From contig JBLHOS010000002.1 in the NCBI GenBank assembly GCA_047623825.1, positions 1-64,000 on the forward strand: DNA of 64,000 nt, given 5' to 3'. The position numbers were made by a program, and so were the translations under genes. Source of the DNA: JBLHOS01 sp047623825 (lineage in GTDB: Bacteria > Pseudomonadota > Alphaproteobacteria > Rhodobacterales > Rhodobacteraceae). The notes beneath the pieces were generated by a model. That model was not told the DNA's origin. It ran no database searches and saw only the letters and a program-made list of their open reading frames with translations. Shown here piece after piece: positions 18,034-27,582 of this stretch (positions are counted from its first letter, which is position 1; each line of letters opens with the position of its first letter).

Positions 18034-18393
18034 ATGTCCTTCGATCCAAAAAGCTTAACCTACAACGCTGACGGCTTGTTGCCTGTAATCGCGCAGGACG
18101 CGCGCACCGCCGAGGTCTTAATGTTGGCCTGGATGAACGCAGATGCCGTCGCGAAAACGCTTGAAACCGGCATGGTGACCTATTGGTCGCGAAGCCGTCA
18201 GGCATTTTGGGTCAAGGGTGAGACAAGCGGTCATCTGCAAGAGCTGGTTGAGATGCGTGTCGATTGTGACCGCGATTGCCTGTTGGTGCGGGTTAATCAG
18301 ACTGGTCCGGCCTGCCATACCAATCGACGGGTGTGTTTCTACACTGCTATCCGGGACGGTGAGGAAGTTGAGCTGATGGCGCCAGAGGCGTAG
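18034..18393 (+). CDS. hisI: Phosphoribosyl-AMP cyclohydrolase HisI
   Basis: 119 aa. Opens the adenine ring of PR-AMP in the third step of histidine synthesis; here a stand-alone enzyme, not fused with HisE. Start at ATG 18034, with AAGGGG upstream. Motifs: VLMLAWMNADAV, TYWSRSRQAFWVKGETSG, the metal ligands in RVDCDRDCLLVRV and GPACHTNRRVCFY. It converges on gluQ with a 1-nt gap between stops. Confidence 0.95.
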   Translation: MSFDPKSLTYNADGLLPVIAQDARTAEVLMLAWMNADAVAKTLETGMVTYWSRSRQAFWVKGETSGHLQELVEMRVDCDRDCLLVRVNQTGPACHTNRRVCFYTAIRDGEEVELMAPEA

Positions 18394-18394
18394 A

Positions 18395-19249
18395 TCATAG
18401 AGCCAATAATCCCCGGATCTGCGAAGGCTCCAACCCCTGATCACGATAGGTGTGCAACGCACGTGCATCGTCACGTTTTGCCAACCGCTTTCCAGCCTCA
18501 TCTGTTATCAGATGATGATGCAGGTAAATTGGCGTAGGCAGGCCCAACAATGCCTGCAACAGGACGTGGATCTGCGTCGCCTCAATCAGGTCCGCGCCGC
18601 GCACGACATGGGTGATTGATTGGGCTGCATCGTCGAGTGTGACCGCCAGATGGTAGGCGGCGGTGCCAACTAATCTGCGGGCCAACACAACATCACCAAC
18701 CATGTTGAGCAGAATATCGGGGGCCAGATGGACCGTACCCGGAACCATTGCGCCAATATCGGTCCAATTCAGCGATCCGACATCCGCGATACTGGCTATC
18801 GCCTTGGCCATATTCAGTCGAAGCGCATCCCCCGGGCGCCGATCCTTAAACGCCCGGTGGCGACAGGTGCCGGGATAGACAATCCCATCGGGTCCGGTCA
18901 GGGGCGTTTCACCCTGCGGCGCACTGGCCGCGGCTCGGATATCACTACGGTTGCAGGCGCACGGATACAGCAACTCTGCGGCACCCAACTGATCAAGCGC
19001 CACATCATAGCTGCCCAGATGGTCTGATTGGCGACGGGCAGGTGCCGGCCATGTCACGCCAAGCCAGTGTAGATCGTCATAGATCTGGGTTTCCCACTCG
19101 GGCTTGCAGCGCGCAAAATCTGTGTCCTCAATCCTAAGTAGGAAGGTGCCACCAGCAGTTTGCGCGAAATCAAATGCAGTCAACGCGGAATAGGCATGCC
19201 CTAAATGCAGCGGGCCGGTTGGGGACGGTGCAAATCTGGTACGAACCAT
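18395..19249 (-). CDS. gluQ: Glutamyl-Q tRNA(Asp) synthetase
   Basis: 284 aa, a truncated paralogue of glutamyl-tRNA synthetase lacking the anticodon-binding domain. It attaches glutamate to queuosine-34 of tRNA-Asp. Seen: RFAPSPTGPLHLGHAYSAL (HIGH motif as HLGH), LLRIEDTD, zinc ligands in YPCACNRSD and YPGTCRHR, and KRLAKRDDA as the KMSKS-like loop. The ATG at 19249 shares one base with the TGA of the upstream methyltransferase (TGATG); a GTG at 19252 is an alternative. Translation is probably coupled to the methyltransferase. Confidence 0.93.
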   Translation of the reverse strand: MVRTRFAPSPTGPLHLGHAYSALTAFDFAQTAGGTFLLRIEDTDFARCKPEWETQIYDDLHWLGVTWPAPARRQSDHLGSYDVALDQLGAAELLYPCACNRSDIRAAASAPQGETPLTGPDGIVYPGTCRHRAFKDRRPGDALRLNMAKAIASIADVGSLNWTDIGAMVPGTVHLAPDILLNMVGDVVLARRLVGTAAYHLAVTLDDAAQSITHVVRGADLIEATQIHVLLQALLGLPTPIYLHHHLITDEAGKRLAKRDDARALHTYRDQGLEPSQIRGLLAL

Positions 19250-19863
19250 CACGTTTTTTCTAGGATATACACGGTAGAGTTAATGTTGATCCCCGGCAGA
19301 TGTGGGCCGTTTTCTTCGTATAATGTACGCACAAGGCCACTACCGCGATGGGCCGCCAGACGCTCTGGAAACTCAGGAATTTTCAGCGTGTGATCATTGA
19401 ACGAAAACACAACCTTGCCGCCGGTTGCCAACAACCCGATTGCCACATCAAGCAAACTGGCAGGTGCGGCCCCTGTGCCGATCACACCAACAGCTGCGAT
19501 AACATCATAGTCGCCCGGTGTAATATCAGGCGGTGACCCGGCTGTGCTGGCGAAAAGCGTTCGGTAGACGTTGCGCATTTCAGCCTGCGACAACATTCCC
19601 GGACTTAGATCAGTTCCGTCGATGGTGGTGAAGCCCTGGGCGCGCATGGCTAGGCCAGACAGGCCGGTCCCACACCCAAGATCAAGAATTGCGGCATCAG
19701 ATGGAACACCAACCGATTGCAACGCCTCTGCGCATCGGCCAGGTGTCGCATAGCCATTCTCGGCAACTTCTGCATCATAACTCTTGGCCCAGGCGTTGTA
19801 ATACTCCTGAACATCACCGCGGGTCTTGAGGTCATAAACCTCTTTGAGGAATTTTCTGGTCAT
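19249..19863 (-). CDS. Class I SAM-dependent methyltransferase
   Basis: 204 aa. SAM-binding motif I is clear: AAILDLGCGTGLSGLAM, followed by DGTDLSPGML (motif II acidic) and DYDVIAAVGVIG (motif IV). The substrate is unknown. The resemblance is to small-molecule or 'TPR-repeat-like' Wbscr27/UbiE-type methyltransferases (N-terminal VQEYYNAWAKSYDAEV). The gene overlaps gluQ by one base, so the pair is cotranscribed, though a functional link to tRNA modification is only a suggestion. Start ATG 19863. Confidence 0.82.
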   Translation of the reverse strand: MTRKFLKEVYDLKTRGDVQEYYNAWAKSYDAEVAENGYATPGRCAEALQSVGVPSDAAILDLGCGTGLSGLAMRAQGFTTIDGTDLSPGMLSQAEMRNVYRTLFASTAGSPPDITPGDYDVIAAVGVIGTGAAPASLLDVAIGLLATGGKVVFSFNDHTLKIPEFPERLAAHRGSGLVRTLYEENGPHLPGININSTVYILEKT

Positions 19864-19885
19864 AGCCACCAGCTAACTACTGATT

Positions 19886-21238
19886 TTAGGCCGCGTCCAG
19901 CTTTGTTAGACCCAACCAGTCGGTCCAAGCAATTTTCGCCCTGTCGGTGTAAGCTTTATAGCGATCTTTGCGATTGCGCCGCCCGCCTTTGGCATCAATC
20001 GGTGGAAACAGCCCAAAATTGACGTTCATCGGCTGAAAGGTTTTTGCCTCGGCCCCGCCGGTGATATGGTGGATCAAGGCGCCCATAGCTGTTTCTTGCG
20101 GAACGGGGGGCAGGGTTTCGCCCAGAATTTCAGCCGCCGCCAGTCGCCCAGCCAGCAGACCCATGGCAGCGGACTCGACATATCCCTCAACCCCGGTGAT
20201 CTGGCCTGCAAAACGCAGATGTGGCATGGAGATCAATCGCATCTCTGCGTCCAGCAAAGTCGGGGAGTTGATGAAGGTGTTGCGATGGATGCCGCCCAGC
20301 CGGGCAAAACTGGCATTCTCAAGCCCCGGGATCGTTCGCAAAACCAGCTTTTGCGCGCCATATGTCATCTTGGTCTGAAAACCGACGATGTTGAACAATG
20401 TACCAAGGGCGTTATCACGGCGCAACTGAACGACGGCATAGGATTTGACATCCGGTTGATGTGGATTGGTCAGGCCAACTGGTTTCATCGGGCCAAAGCG
20501 CAACGTTTCGCGGCCCCGTTCTGCCATCACCTCGATCGGAAGGCAGCCGTCAAAATAGCCCGCTGTCTCACCGGGTTTGAATTCGGTTTTCTCAGCACTC
20601 AACAGCGCATCGATGAAGGCTTCATATTGATCTTTGTCCATTGGACAGTTCAGGTAGGCGGTGCGGTCTTCCTCAGTCTCACCCTTGTCATAACGTGACT
20701 GCATCCAAGCCTTAGACATGTCGATGCTTTCGGCATAGATGATCGGCGCGATCGCATCAAAAAACGCAAGGCTTTCTTGGCCAGCCTCAGCCGCGATTGA
20801 GGCCGCCAATGACCCCGATGTCAGTGGCCCGGTTGCAATGATCGCAGGCCCGTCACTGGGCAATTTGGTGATTTCTTGATCTGAGACTGTCACTAGGGGA
20901 TGGCTACGCAAAGCTTTAGTGACAAATTCTGCGAAAGGTTCACGGTCAACGGCCAGCGCGCCACCGGCGGGTATCGCGTTGTGATCAGCTGATTTCATGA
21001 TCAAACCGCCGGCTGCACGCATTTCCCAATGCAGCAGCCCAACGGCGTTTTGTTCATCATCATCTGATCTGAACGAGTTTGAGCAGACCATTTCGGCAAG
21101 GTGGCCTGTCTGGTGTGCGAATGTACCTGTTTGCGGGCGCATCTCATGGATCACGACTGGGACCCCGCGATGGATCGCCTGCCAAGCGGCTTCGGATCCG
21201 GCCATGCCGCCACCGATAATATGAAGAATTTTGCTCAT
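19886..21238 (-). CDS. trmFO: Methylenetetrahydrofolate-tRNA-(uracil-5-)-methyltransferase TrmFO
   Basis: 450 aa FAD/folate enzyme that makes m5U54 in the tRNA T-loop. The N-terminal dinucleotide-binding motif IIGGGMAGSEAAWQA and HEMRP, the conserved HQTGHLAEMVCSNSFRSDD, SYDKGETEEDRTAYLNCPM-like segment (in SRYDKGETEEDRTAYLNC) and GYVESAAMGLLAG are all typical. Full length. About 20 nt upstream of the methyltransferase gene on the same strand. Confidence 0.95.
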   Translation of the reverse strand: MSKILHIIGGGMAGSEAAWQAIHRGVPVVIHEMRPQTGTFAHQTGHLAEMVCSNSFRSDDDEQNAVGLLHWEMRAAGGLIMKSADHNAIPAGGALAVDREPFAEFVTKALRSHPLVTVSDQEITKLPSDGPAIIATGPLTSGSLAASIAAEAGQESLAFFDAIAPIIYAESIDMSKAWMQSRYDKGETEEDRTAYLNCPMDKDQYEAFIDALLSAEKTEFKPGETAGYFDGCLPIEVMAERGRETLRFGPMKPVGLTNPHQPDVKSYAVVQLRRDNALGTLFNIVGFQTKMTYGAQKLVLRTIPGLENASFARLGGIHRNTFINSPTLLDAEMRLISMPHLRFAGQITGVEGYVESAAMGLLAGRLAAAEILGETLPPVPQETAMGALIHHITGGAEAKTFQPMNVNFGLFPPIDAKGGRRNRKDRYKAYTDRAKIAWTDWLGLTKLDAA

Positions 21239-21300
21239 GCTATGGGATGTAGCGGCCCGACCCTGAAAAGAAAAGGGCGGCCGGGCTGCAAGTTTTCGAC

Positions 21301-21684
21301 TTATGTGGGTTTGCTATCCAACACTGTGAACCGCCCGCCGCCAAACACGATCAGTGGGACACATAAGACCGCTACAAGTGTCAGCTTCATGGCCAGCTCG
21401 GGGTTGCCTTCGGGGTACATTACCACGGTGGGTATGATCAAAAGGCAGGCACCAAGGGCGGCCACAACATGGGTTTTGATCCCTAGGATCACCCAGATAC
21501 TGGTCAGAAAATAAAGAAAGCTGAGGCCTAGACTGTGAAAGGGCAGGCCATCCAGCCCGCTGATGACCGACGGGATATTTTCGGTGTCAAGCGAAGGGAT
21601 CAAGCCAATCACGGCCTCGATCATCAAGGTCGCCGATAAGCAGATCCGAAAGTTTAACCGCAACCACTCAGTTGGATGTTCCAT
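21301..21684 (-). CDS. Small membrane protein, DoxX-like
   Basis: 127 aa with four hydrophobic segments (about residues 10-28, 48-70, 73-92, 97-116), a topology seen in DoxX/SURF4-like proteins. No enzymatic motif is visible. The neighbour at 21893-22480 is another DoxX-like protein on the same strand, so this may be a small pair. DoxX proteins have been linked to redox and membrane stress roles, but nothing here decides that. Confidence 0.65.
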   Translation of the reverse strand: MEHPTEWLRLNFRICLSATLMIEAVIGLIPSLDTENIPSVISGLDGLPFHSLGLSFLYFLTSIWVILGIKTHVVAALGACLLIIPTVVMYPEGNPELAMKLTLVAVLCVPLIVFGGGRFTVLDSKPT

Positions 21685-21828
21685 GGATTATTTGCCTTGA
21701 TGAATAATTCAATAGAATCACTCTGAGGGCCAATTGCGGCCAGACAATGCCCTATTGGGGTAAGTGTTAGGGTGATTTTTCGTTGAAATTGGTACCAACG
21801 ATCTTGGTTAATCGCGATTGTCCAGGTC

Positions 21829-21866
21829 CCTGAAAAAGAAAATGGCCGGGCTTGGGCCCGGCCGTT
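21829..21866 (-). terminator. Intrinsic terminator after the 195-aa DoxX-like gene
   Basis: GGCCGGGC (21844-21851), TTGG loop, GCCCGGCC (21856-21863): a perfect 8-bp GC stem. Read on the minus strand it is followed by ATTTTCTTTTTC. It lies 26 nt past the stop of the gene ending at 21893, so it separates the two DoxX-like genes. Confidence 0.85.
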
Positions 21867-21892
21867 AAAGCGTTGTAAATCTTGTATGATGG

Positions 21893-22480
21893 TCAGCTTT
21901 GATTTGACCGCACATGGGCAAGTTCTGCCATAAAGATGTTCTCGATCTCTTCGATATTGACAGGTTGTCGTTTGTAGTTGCTTGCGGCCGCAACGACCGA
22001 GGAGGGAATTAATGCTGCCGGTTGCGGCACTGCACTGGCCAGACCGGATGGCATAACGCGGCGTGGAATGATCCGTTTGCGCATAATTGTCTGGAGCCTG
22101 TGGCCACGCGGCTCATTGTCCGAGTAGGTCAGCATTAAGGCCGCGATTAGTGCCAGATCTCGCCAGAAGCTACCCAGTTCATCCTCAAGCCCCAACTCAA
22201 GCATGGTCAGATAGCTTGCGAAGAACGTCATGACACCCAAAAGCAAGGCCGCCCCACGCATCCAGACCCCAATCATCACTAGATATGATAGCCCAAAAAC
22301 GATCATGGCTGCCAAGGCCTCAGATGTTTGGTCTGGGGCAATTATACCCGTCAGAATCGTCAAATCCGTTCCGGGAATAATCTGTAGCGCCACTGCCAGA
22401 AAGTAGGAGGCAATCAGGATCCGCAGAAGATTCTGCGCCATTGCACTAATCGTTACGTGGTTCGCCGTATCGTTGTTCAT
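21893..22480 (-). CDS. DoxX-like membrane protein with charged C-terminal tail
   Basis: 195 aa from ATG 22480, preceded by CAGGAG 8 nt upstream; the frame extending to 22657 is not supported. Four hydrophobic segments (about residues 15-35, 50-70, 76-92, 100-118) are followed by a polar C-terminal tail of about 70 residues rich in Arg, Pro and Ala that ends near IFMAELAHVRSNQS. The core resembles DoxX; the tail is not explained. A terminator follows closely. Confidence 0.65.
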   Translation of the reverse strand: MNNDTANHVTISAMAQNLLRILIASYFLAVALQIIPGTDLTILTGIIAPDQTSEALAAMIVFGLSYLVMIGVWMRGAALLLGVMTFFASYLTMLELGLEDELGSFWRDLALIAALMLTYSDNEPRGHRLQTIMRKRIIPRRVMPSGLASAVPQPAALIPSSVVAAASNYKRQPVNIEEIENIFMAELAHVRSNQS

Positions 22481-22691
22481 CTGTCTACTCCTGCCATACT
22501 GGGTCTTGAGCCCTTTTTCGGGCTGCCGTTGACCACAGCAACAATTGTCCTCGACGCTAATTATTGTCGCCAATTTGGGCAGGTTTGAGGGTAGATTAGG
22601 GTATTCACTTAGAATAATTATGGCGGCGTTAACCAATTGGACATTTTTTGGCAACAACGGTTATTGCCTTATAAGTAAAAGAATTATTCCT

Positions 22692-23081
22692 CTAATTGAA
22701 CTCGATCAGGTCCCAACGATTGCCATAAAGATCCTGAAATATGGCAACAGTGCCATATGGTTCGTGGCGCGGAGCCTCCTCGAACACCACGCCAAAACCA
22801 ATCATCTTCGCGTATTGGATTTCAAAATCAACTGTTTGAAAGATGTAGGCCACGCGTCCACCAGCCGCCGATCCTACGGCCTGGATCTGATCGCCCACAG
22901 CGCGGGCGATCAGGAATCCTGTCTCTGACGCGGGGGCAGCAGACATACGGACCCATCGCTTGCCGTCCCCATGATCGCTGTCTTCCAGCAGGTGAAAGCC
23001 AAGAGCGCCCTGAAACCACGCAATCGCCTCATCATAGTCGCGCGCCAGATAAGCAATGAGAGCTATTTTATTCAGGGACAT
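22692..23081 (-). CDS. VOC-family (glyoxalase/dioxygenase-like) protein
   Basis: 129 aa, two beta-alpha-beta-beta-beta modules of the vicinal oxygen chelate fold: begins MSLNKIALIAYLARDYDEAI and has FQDLYGNRWDLIEF at the C-terminus, where metal-ligand Glu usually sits. The substrate cannot be deduced. Its start (ATG 23081) lies inside the 3' end of gyrA (14-nt overlap), so it is probably translated from the gyrA message. Confidence 0.8.
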   Translation of the reverse strand: MSLNKIALIAYLARDYDEAIAWFQGALGFHLLEDSDHGDGKRWVRMSAAPASETGFLIARAVGDQIQAVGSAAGGRVAYIFQTVDFEIQYAKMIGFGVVFEEAPRHEPYGTVAIFQDLYGNRWDLIEFN

Positions 23082-25845
23082 CGATTTGGGCAGCATCATC
23101 TTGCGGAGCATCGTCGCTGGTGACTTCGCTGTCACCCTGATCGGCAATCCATGCGACCGAGGCAACTTCTTCACTAGGACCAGTATCAAAGACTTTCACG
23201 CCACCCGCGCCGCGGGAGCGGAAAGATATCCCGTGAACCGGAACCCGGATCGATTGACCCGTCGTTGTGACCAGCATGATCTGATCGTCAATCTCAACCG
23301 GGAAGGAGGCTACAAGATCACCGCCACGCATCGCGCGGTCCATCGCGGCCACACCTTGGCCCCCACGTCCGCGCACCGGATAGTCATGTGACGACGAAAG
23401 TTTGCCCGCACCTTTGGCTGTGATTGTCAGGATAAGATCCTCAGCCGCAGACATCTCAACATAACGGTCATTTGAGAAGTTTGGATCTGCGGCGGCGTCT
23501 TCGTCATCAATTTCACCATCATCTGCGATCCCGGCCATGGCACGGCGCATCTTAAGATATGCAGACCGTTCTTCCGGCGTTGCGATAAAGTGACGGATCA
23601 CTGCCATTGAGACAACGTTCGCGTCGCCAGCCAACCTGATCCCACGCACGCCAGTACTGTCGCGGCCTTTGAAGACCCGGACATCAGTGGTGCGGAACCG
23701 GATCGCACGACCCGAGTTCGTAATCAAAAGAACGTCTTCATCTTCAGTACAGATCCGCGCATTCACCAAGCTGACGCTGCCATCCTCGGGCAACTTCATA
23801 GCAATTTTACCGTTGCGCATTACGTTTGCGAAATCAGACAGTGCGTTGCGGCGCACGTCACCGGCAGAGGTTGCAAAGACGATCTGCAGATCAGCCCATT
23901 CTTCCTCATCCCGGTCAACGGGCATGACAGCGGCAATGCCTGTGCCCGGCAGGATCGGCAGAATATTGACAATCGCTTTGCCGCGCGTATTTCGGCCACC
24001 TTGCGGCAGACGCCACGTCTTAAGCTTATAGACCATGCCATCGGTCGTGAAGAACAACAGGGGCGTGTGGGTGTTGGCAACAAAGAGCGTGGTGACCACA
24101 TCGTCCTCTTTGGTCGCCATTCCGGCCAAGCCCTTGCCACCGCGACGCTGCGCGCGGAACTCATGCAATGGGGTACGTTTGACATAGCCACTGGACGTGA
24201 CGGTCACGACCATATCTTCACGCTCGATCAGATCCTCGTCATCCATATCGCCCGACCATTCAACGATCTGGGTCCGGCGGGGCACGGCAAATTGATCGCG
24301 CACTTCGCGCAGCTCTTCCGAGATGATCGTCATGATCCGCTCTCGCGATCCAAGAATTTCAAGATATTCACGGATCTTGCCAGCAAGCTCTTGCAGCTCA
24401 TCGGTGACTTCCTTGACGCCAATCTGGGTCAGGCGTTGCAGACGCAGTTCTAAGATCGCGCGCGCTTGCGTCTCCGACATGTAGTAGGTGCCGTCTTCAT
24501 TGACCGTGTGGCTTGGGTCATCGATCAACTTGATGTATTCAACAATATCGTGTGCAGGCCAGCGTCGGGCCATCAACTTTTCCCGCGCTTCGGAGGCATC
24601 CGCGGACTGGCGAATGGTCGCCACAATCTCATCTACATTGGTTACGGCAACGGCCAAACCGCATAAGATATGAGACCGTTCGCGGGCTTTGCGCAGCTCA
24701 AACGCTGTGCGCCGGGCCACGACATCCTCGCGGAAATTAAGGAATGCGGTCAGGAAACCACGTAAGGTCAGCTGTTCAGGGCGCCCGCCGTTCAGCGCCA
24801 GCATATTACAGCCAAAACTGGTTTGCATCTGGGTAAAGCGGAACAGTTGGTTCAGAACGACCTCAGCGGTAGCATCGCGTTTCAGCTCTACAACAACACG
24901 CACGCCGATCCGGTCGCTTTCATCTTGTACGGCTGAAATTCCGTCAATCCGCTTGTCTCGCACCAGCTCGGCGATCTTCTCGATCATCGAGGCCTTGTTT
25001 ACCTGATACGGGATTTCATCCAGCACAATGGCGTAGCGATCTTTGCGGACCTCTTCGATGCGCGCCTTGGCCCGGATCACGACAGATCCGCGACCTTCAA
25101 GATAGGCTTTGCGCGCACCGGCCCGACCCAGAATAATGCCGCCGGTGGGGAAATCGGGGGCGGGCACATATTCGATTAGCTCTTCACTGGTCAGATCAGG
25201 ATTCACGATCAGCGCTTGGCACGCGTCGATCACCTCACCCAGATTATGCGGTGGGATATTGGTTGCCATCCCAACGGCAATGCCGCCTGCGCCGTTGACC
25301 AGCATATTGGGGAAACGGGCGGGCAAAACTGTGGGTTCACGGTCTTTGCCGTCATAGTTGTCCTGAAAATCGACGGTGTCTTTTTCGATGTCGGCCAGCA
25401 GATACGCAGCAGGCTTGTCCATCCGGACTTCGGTGTAGCGCATGGCCGCAGGGTTATCGCCGTCCATCGATCCGAAATTGCCCTGACCATCCAGCAAGGG
25501 CAGCGACATAGAGAAGTCCTGCGCCATTCGAACCAGTGCATCATAAATCGCGCTGTCGCCGTGTGGGTGGTATTTACCCATGACATCGCCAACCGGGCGT
25601 GCCGATTTGCGATAAGATTTGTCATGCGTGTTGTTGGTCTCAAACATCGCATACAGGATCCGGCGGTGCACCGGTTTCAGACCATCGCGCAGATCAGGGA
25701 TCGCGCGGCTGATGATCACCGACATCGCATAATCCAAGAAAGAGGTTTTCATCTCCTCCGTGATGGAAATCTGCGGCCCATCATAGGCTGGTCGTGCAGG
25801 GGCGGTTTCGTCGGTGGTTTCAGGGGGGTTCGGCGTGTCGGTCAC
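23068..25845 (-). CDS. gyrA: DNA gyrase subunit A
   Basis: 925 aa, the DNA-breaking subunit of gyrase. The catalytic Tyr is at about residue 137 (AAMRYTEVRM). The quinolone-resistance-determining segment reads HPHGDSAIYD, with Ser98 and Asp102 equivalent to E. coli Ser83 and Asp87 and unchanged. The GyrA box that wraps DNA (QRRGGKG) is at the start of the C-terminal beta-pinwheel domain, and the tail is acidic, as usual. Length is typical for alphaproteobacteria. Confidence 0.97.
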   Translation of the reverse strand: MTDTPNPPETTDETAPARPAYDGPQISITEEMKTSFLDYAMSVIISRAIPDLRDGLKPVHRRILYAMFETNNTHDKSYRKSARPVGDVMGKYHPHGDSAIYDALVRMAQDFSMSLPLLDGQGNFGSMDGDNPAAMRYTEVRMDKPAAYLLADIEKDTVDFQDNYDGKDREPTVLPARFPNMLVNGAGGIAVGMATNIPPHNLGEVIDACQALIVNPDLTSEELIEYVPAPDFPTGGIILGRAGARKAYLEGRGSVVIRAKARIEEVRKDRYAIVLDEIPYQVNKASMIEKIAELVRDKRIDGISAVQDESDRIGVRVVVELKRDATAEVVLNQLFRFTQMQTSFGCNMLALNGGRPEQLTLRGFLTAFLNFREDVVARRTAFELRKARERSHILCGLAVAVTNVDEIVATIRQSADASEAREKLMARRWPAHDIVEYIKLIDDPSHTVNEDGTYYMSETQARAILELRLQRLTQIGVKEVTDELQELAGKIREYLEILGSRERIMTIISEELREVRDQFAVPRRTQIVEWSGDMDDEDLIEREDMVVTVTSSGYVKRTPLHEFRAQRRGGKGLAGMATKEDDVVTTLFVANTHTPLLFFTTDGMVYKLKTWRLPQGGRNTRGKAIVNILPILPGTGIAAVMPVDRDEEEWADLQIVFATSAGDVRRNALSDFANVMRNGKIAMKLPEDGSVSLVNARICTEDEDVLLITNSGRAIRFRTTDVRVFKGRDSTGVRGIRLAGDANVVSMAVIRHFIATPEERSAYLKMRRAMAGIADDGEIDDEDAAADPNFSNDRYVEMSAAEDLILTITAKGAGKLSSSHDYPVRGRGGQGVAAMDRAMRGGDLVASFPVEIDDQIMLVTTTGQSIRVPVHGISFRSRGAGGVKVFDTGPSEEVASVAWIADQGDSEVTSDDAPQDDAAQIDVPE

Positions 25846-26038
25846 AGTAGGGCTCGCCTTTGTTCGCAGGTCTATATTTTGTTGTCACCGAGTATAACGG
25901 CAACGGTATATGGGGTGCAATGGCCCTGTTAAATTGAATTGGCAGCCAGTGCATGCCAGTGCCAACATATTGTTTTTGTTGATATTTAACGAAGATGTGC
26001 CAAGCTACATTTGGGAGAGAGCAACAGGAGCACCTAAA

Positions 26039-26308
26039 ATGGCGCAAACAGAGACCGAATTGATGCTAAAAGGCTACGGTTTGACCACGGCGCAGATGAT
26101 CTACCGGATGCCCGATTACCGAAATGTTCTGAATACGTTTGTCTGGCAAGACTACGATCTGGCGCCCGATTATCCGCGCCTCTTTGACTTCATCGAATTC
26201 TGGCAGTCAGAGATTGAGGGCCCACTGCATTCCGTCAGATTTACGCACCGAAAGCTCATCGGACCGGGTGAATGGCAAAATGTGGTTGGCGAATTCCCGA
26301 TCCACTAG
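26039..26308 (+). CDS. usg: Usg family protein
   Basis: 89 aa from ATG 26039, with AGGAG 8 nt upstream; the longer frame from 25910 lacks support. It matches the small alphaproteobacterial Usg family, named from a gene upstream of trpF in Caulobacter. The conserved core is TTAQMIYRMPDYRNVLNTFVWQ and DYPRLFDFIEFW (quoted in part), with no known biochemical function. No trp gene is adjacent here. It converges with dsbB with a 4-bp overlap. Confidence 0.8.
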   Translation: MAQTETELMLKGYGLTTAQMIYRMPDYRNVLNTFVWQDYDLAPDYPRLFDFIEFWQSEIEGPLHSVRFTHRKLIGPGEWQNVVGEFPIH

Positions 26309-26787
26309 GGCTGTACTTTATAAGCACGCGCTGCGGCTGCGAACCAAATAGTCGCAAGGATAATACTGCCGACGCCGTTCCAACTGGCCATGGACAGGCC
26401 CGCCATTTCCCACGCGACCTGATCGCACAAGATCAGGGCAGGGGTGGTGTCTGTGTTTAGCAGATCTGAACCGGACAACAGGCCTAGATTTTCGCCGCCT
26501 GCACTGGTGCATGAAGTAGGGCCTTCCCACCAATCACGCTCAACCCCGGTATGATAAAGTGCGATCCCGGCATTGCTCAGCATCGTAAGCCCGCCTAAAA
26601 TCGCCAGCCATGCGCCAGATATGGCTATCCCAATCGCTGACAAAACAATCGCCAATACATGCGGCCAGCGTTGCCACAGGCACATTGCACAGGGCAAAAG
26701 ACCTGCCAGATATTGAAAGCCAAAGGCGATAAGCAACAGGGTGGCAGATCCGGCGCCTGCCAGAAGAACGGTTTGACGTGCAGTCAC
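26305..26787 (-). CDS. dsbB: Disulfide bond formation protein B
   Basis: 160 aa inner-membrane quinone oxidoreductase that reoxidises DsbA. Four hydrophobic segments are visible. The first redox pair is Cys33-Cys36 in LLPCAMCLWQR, next to the first span; the second pair is Cys93 (GPTSCTS) and Cys121 (LILCDQ) in the second periplasmic loop. Arg40 follows the CxxC as in quinone-contacting DsbB. The start overlaps the stop of the YqaA gene by 4 nt (ATGA-type), so the two are coupled. Confidence 0.93.
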   Translation of the reverse strand: MTARQTVLLAGAGSATLLLIAFGFQYLAGLLPCAMCLWQRWPHVLAIVLSAIGIAISGAWLAILGGLTMLSNAGIALYHTGVERDWWEGPTSCTSAGGENLGLLSGSDLLNTDTTPALILCDQVAWEMAGLSMASWNGVGSIILATIWFAAAARAYKVQP

Positions 26788-27362
26788 AGAAACCTCACAA
26801 GAAAAAATCCTGCCATCAGGATGGCGACGAAAAGGGTGAACATCAAGCCAAGGCGCCGCTCTATAAAGTCACGTATTGGTGCGCCAAAACGCCAGAGCAA
26901 AGCAGCCACGAGGAAAAAGCGCAGACCCCGCGCCACAATTGATGTGATGACAAAGGTACCAAACGGCAGACCGGTCCAGCCCGACATGATCGTGATAACC
27001 TTATAAGGAAACGGCGTCAGGCCTGCGATCAGCACTGGCCAGAAACCCAAATCGTTAAAGCGTGTGTTGAATTCGCTTGCGGCGTTGGCCTTGCCCAATG
27101 CTGCCAAAACGGGCGCACCGATCTGATCGAAAAAGAAAGCGCCAATAGCATAGCCTGCCATCCCACCCAGAACTGAGGCCGCAAGACAAACGCCGGCGAT
27201 CAAAAATGCCCGACTTGGGCGCGCCAAGATCATCGGGATCATCAAAAGATCTGGCGGAATTGGGAAAATTGAGCTTTCTAAAAAAGCCACAATGGCCAGT
27301 GCCCAAAGGGCATTGGGATGGCTCGCAAGCCCCAGGGTCCACTCATACAGTCGACGTATCAT
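26784..27362 (-). CDS. DedA/YqaA-family inner-membrane protein
   Basis: 192 aa with 5-6 hydrophobic segments and the SNARE-associated (DedA) motifs: FLESSIFPIPPDLLMIP near the N-terminus, GYAIGAFFFDQIG, and LTPFPYKVITIMSG in the second half. YqaA/DedA proteins act in lipid carrier flipping and membrane homeostasis; the exact substrate is unknown here. dsbB begins within its stop codon. Confidence 0.85.
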   Translation of the reverse strand: MIRRLYEWTLGLASHPNALWALAIVAFLESSIFPIPPDLLMIPMILARPSRAFLIAGVCLAASVLGGMAGYAIGAFFFDQIGAPVLAALGKANAASEFNTRFNDLGFWPVLIAGLTPFPYKVITIMSGWTGLPFGTFVITSIVARGLRFFLVAALLWRFGAPIRDFIERRLGLMFTLFVAILMAGFFLVRFL

Positions 27363-27582
27363 CTACCAGCTCCGAACTTTCGCTTTGATCCACCACAAGC
27401 AGACTGATAGGTCAAGGCTTCGCAAGTGTGGTTTTTAATTTCTGGGTTTGACGTTTGGTACGGCCTATGTAGGTCCGCCTGATCTTGTAGGTTCCTGCTG
27501 GCTGTGCAGGGATCAAAGATGTTTCCGCTAACAGGAAATTGTCGCAATCTGGGCCAAAAATTTTGTTGCAGAAATGTGAATT

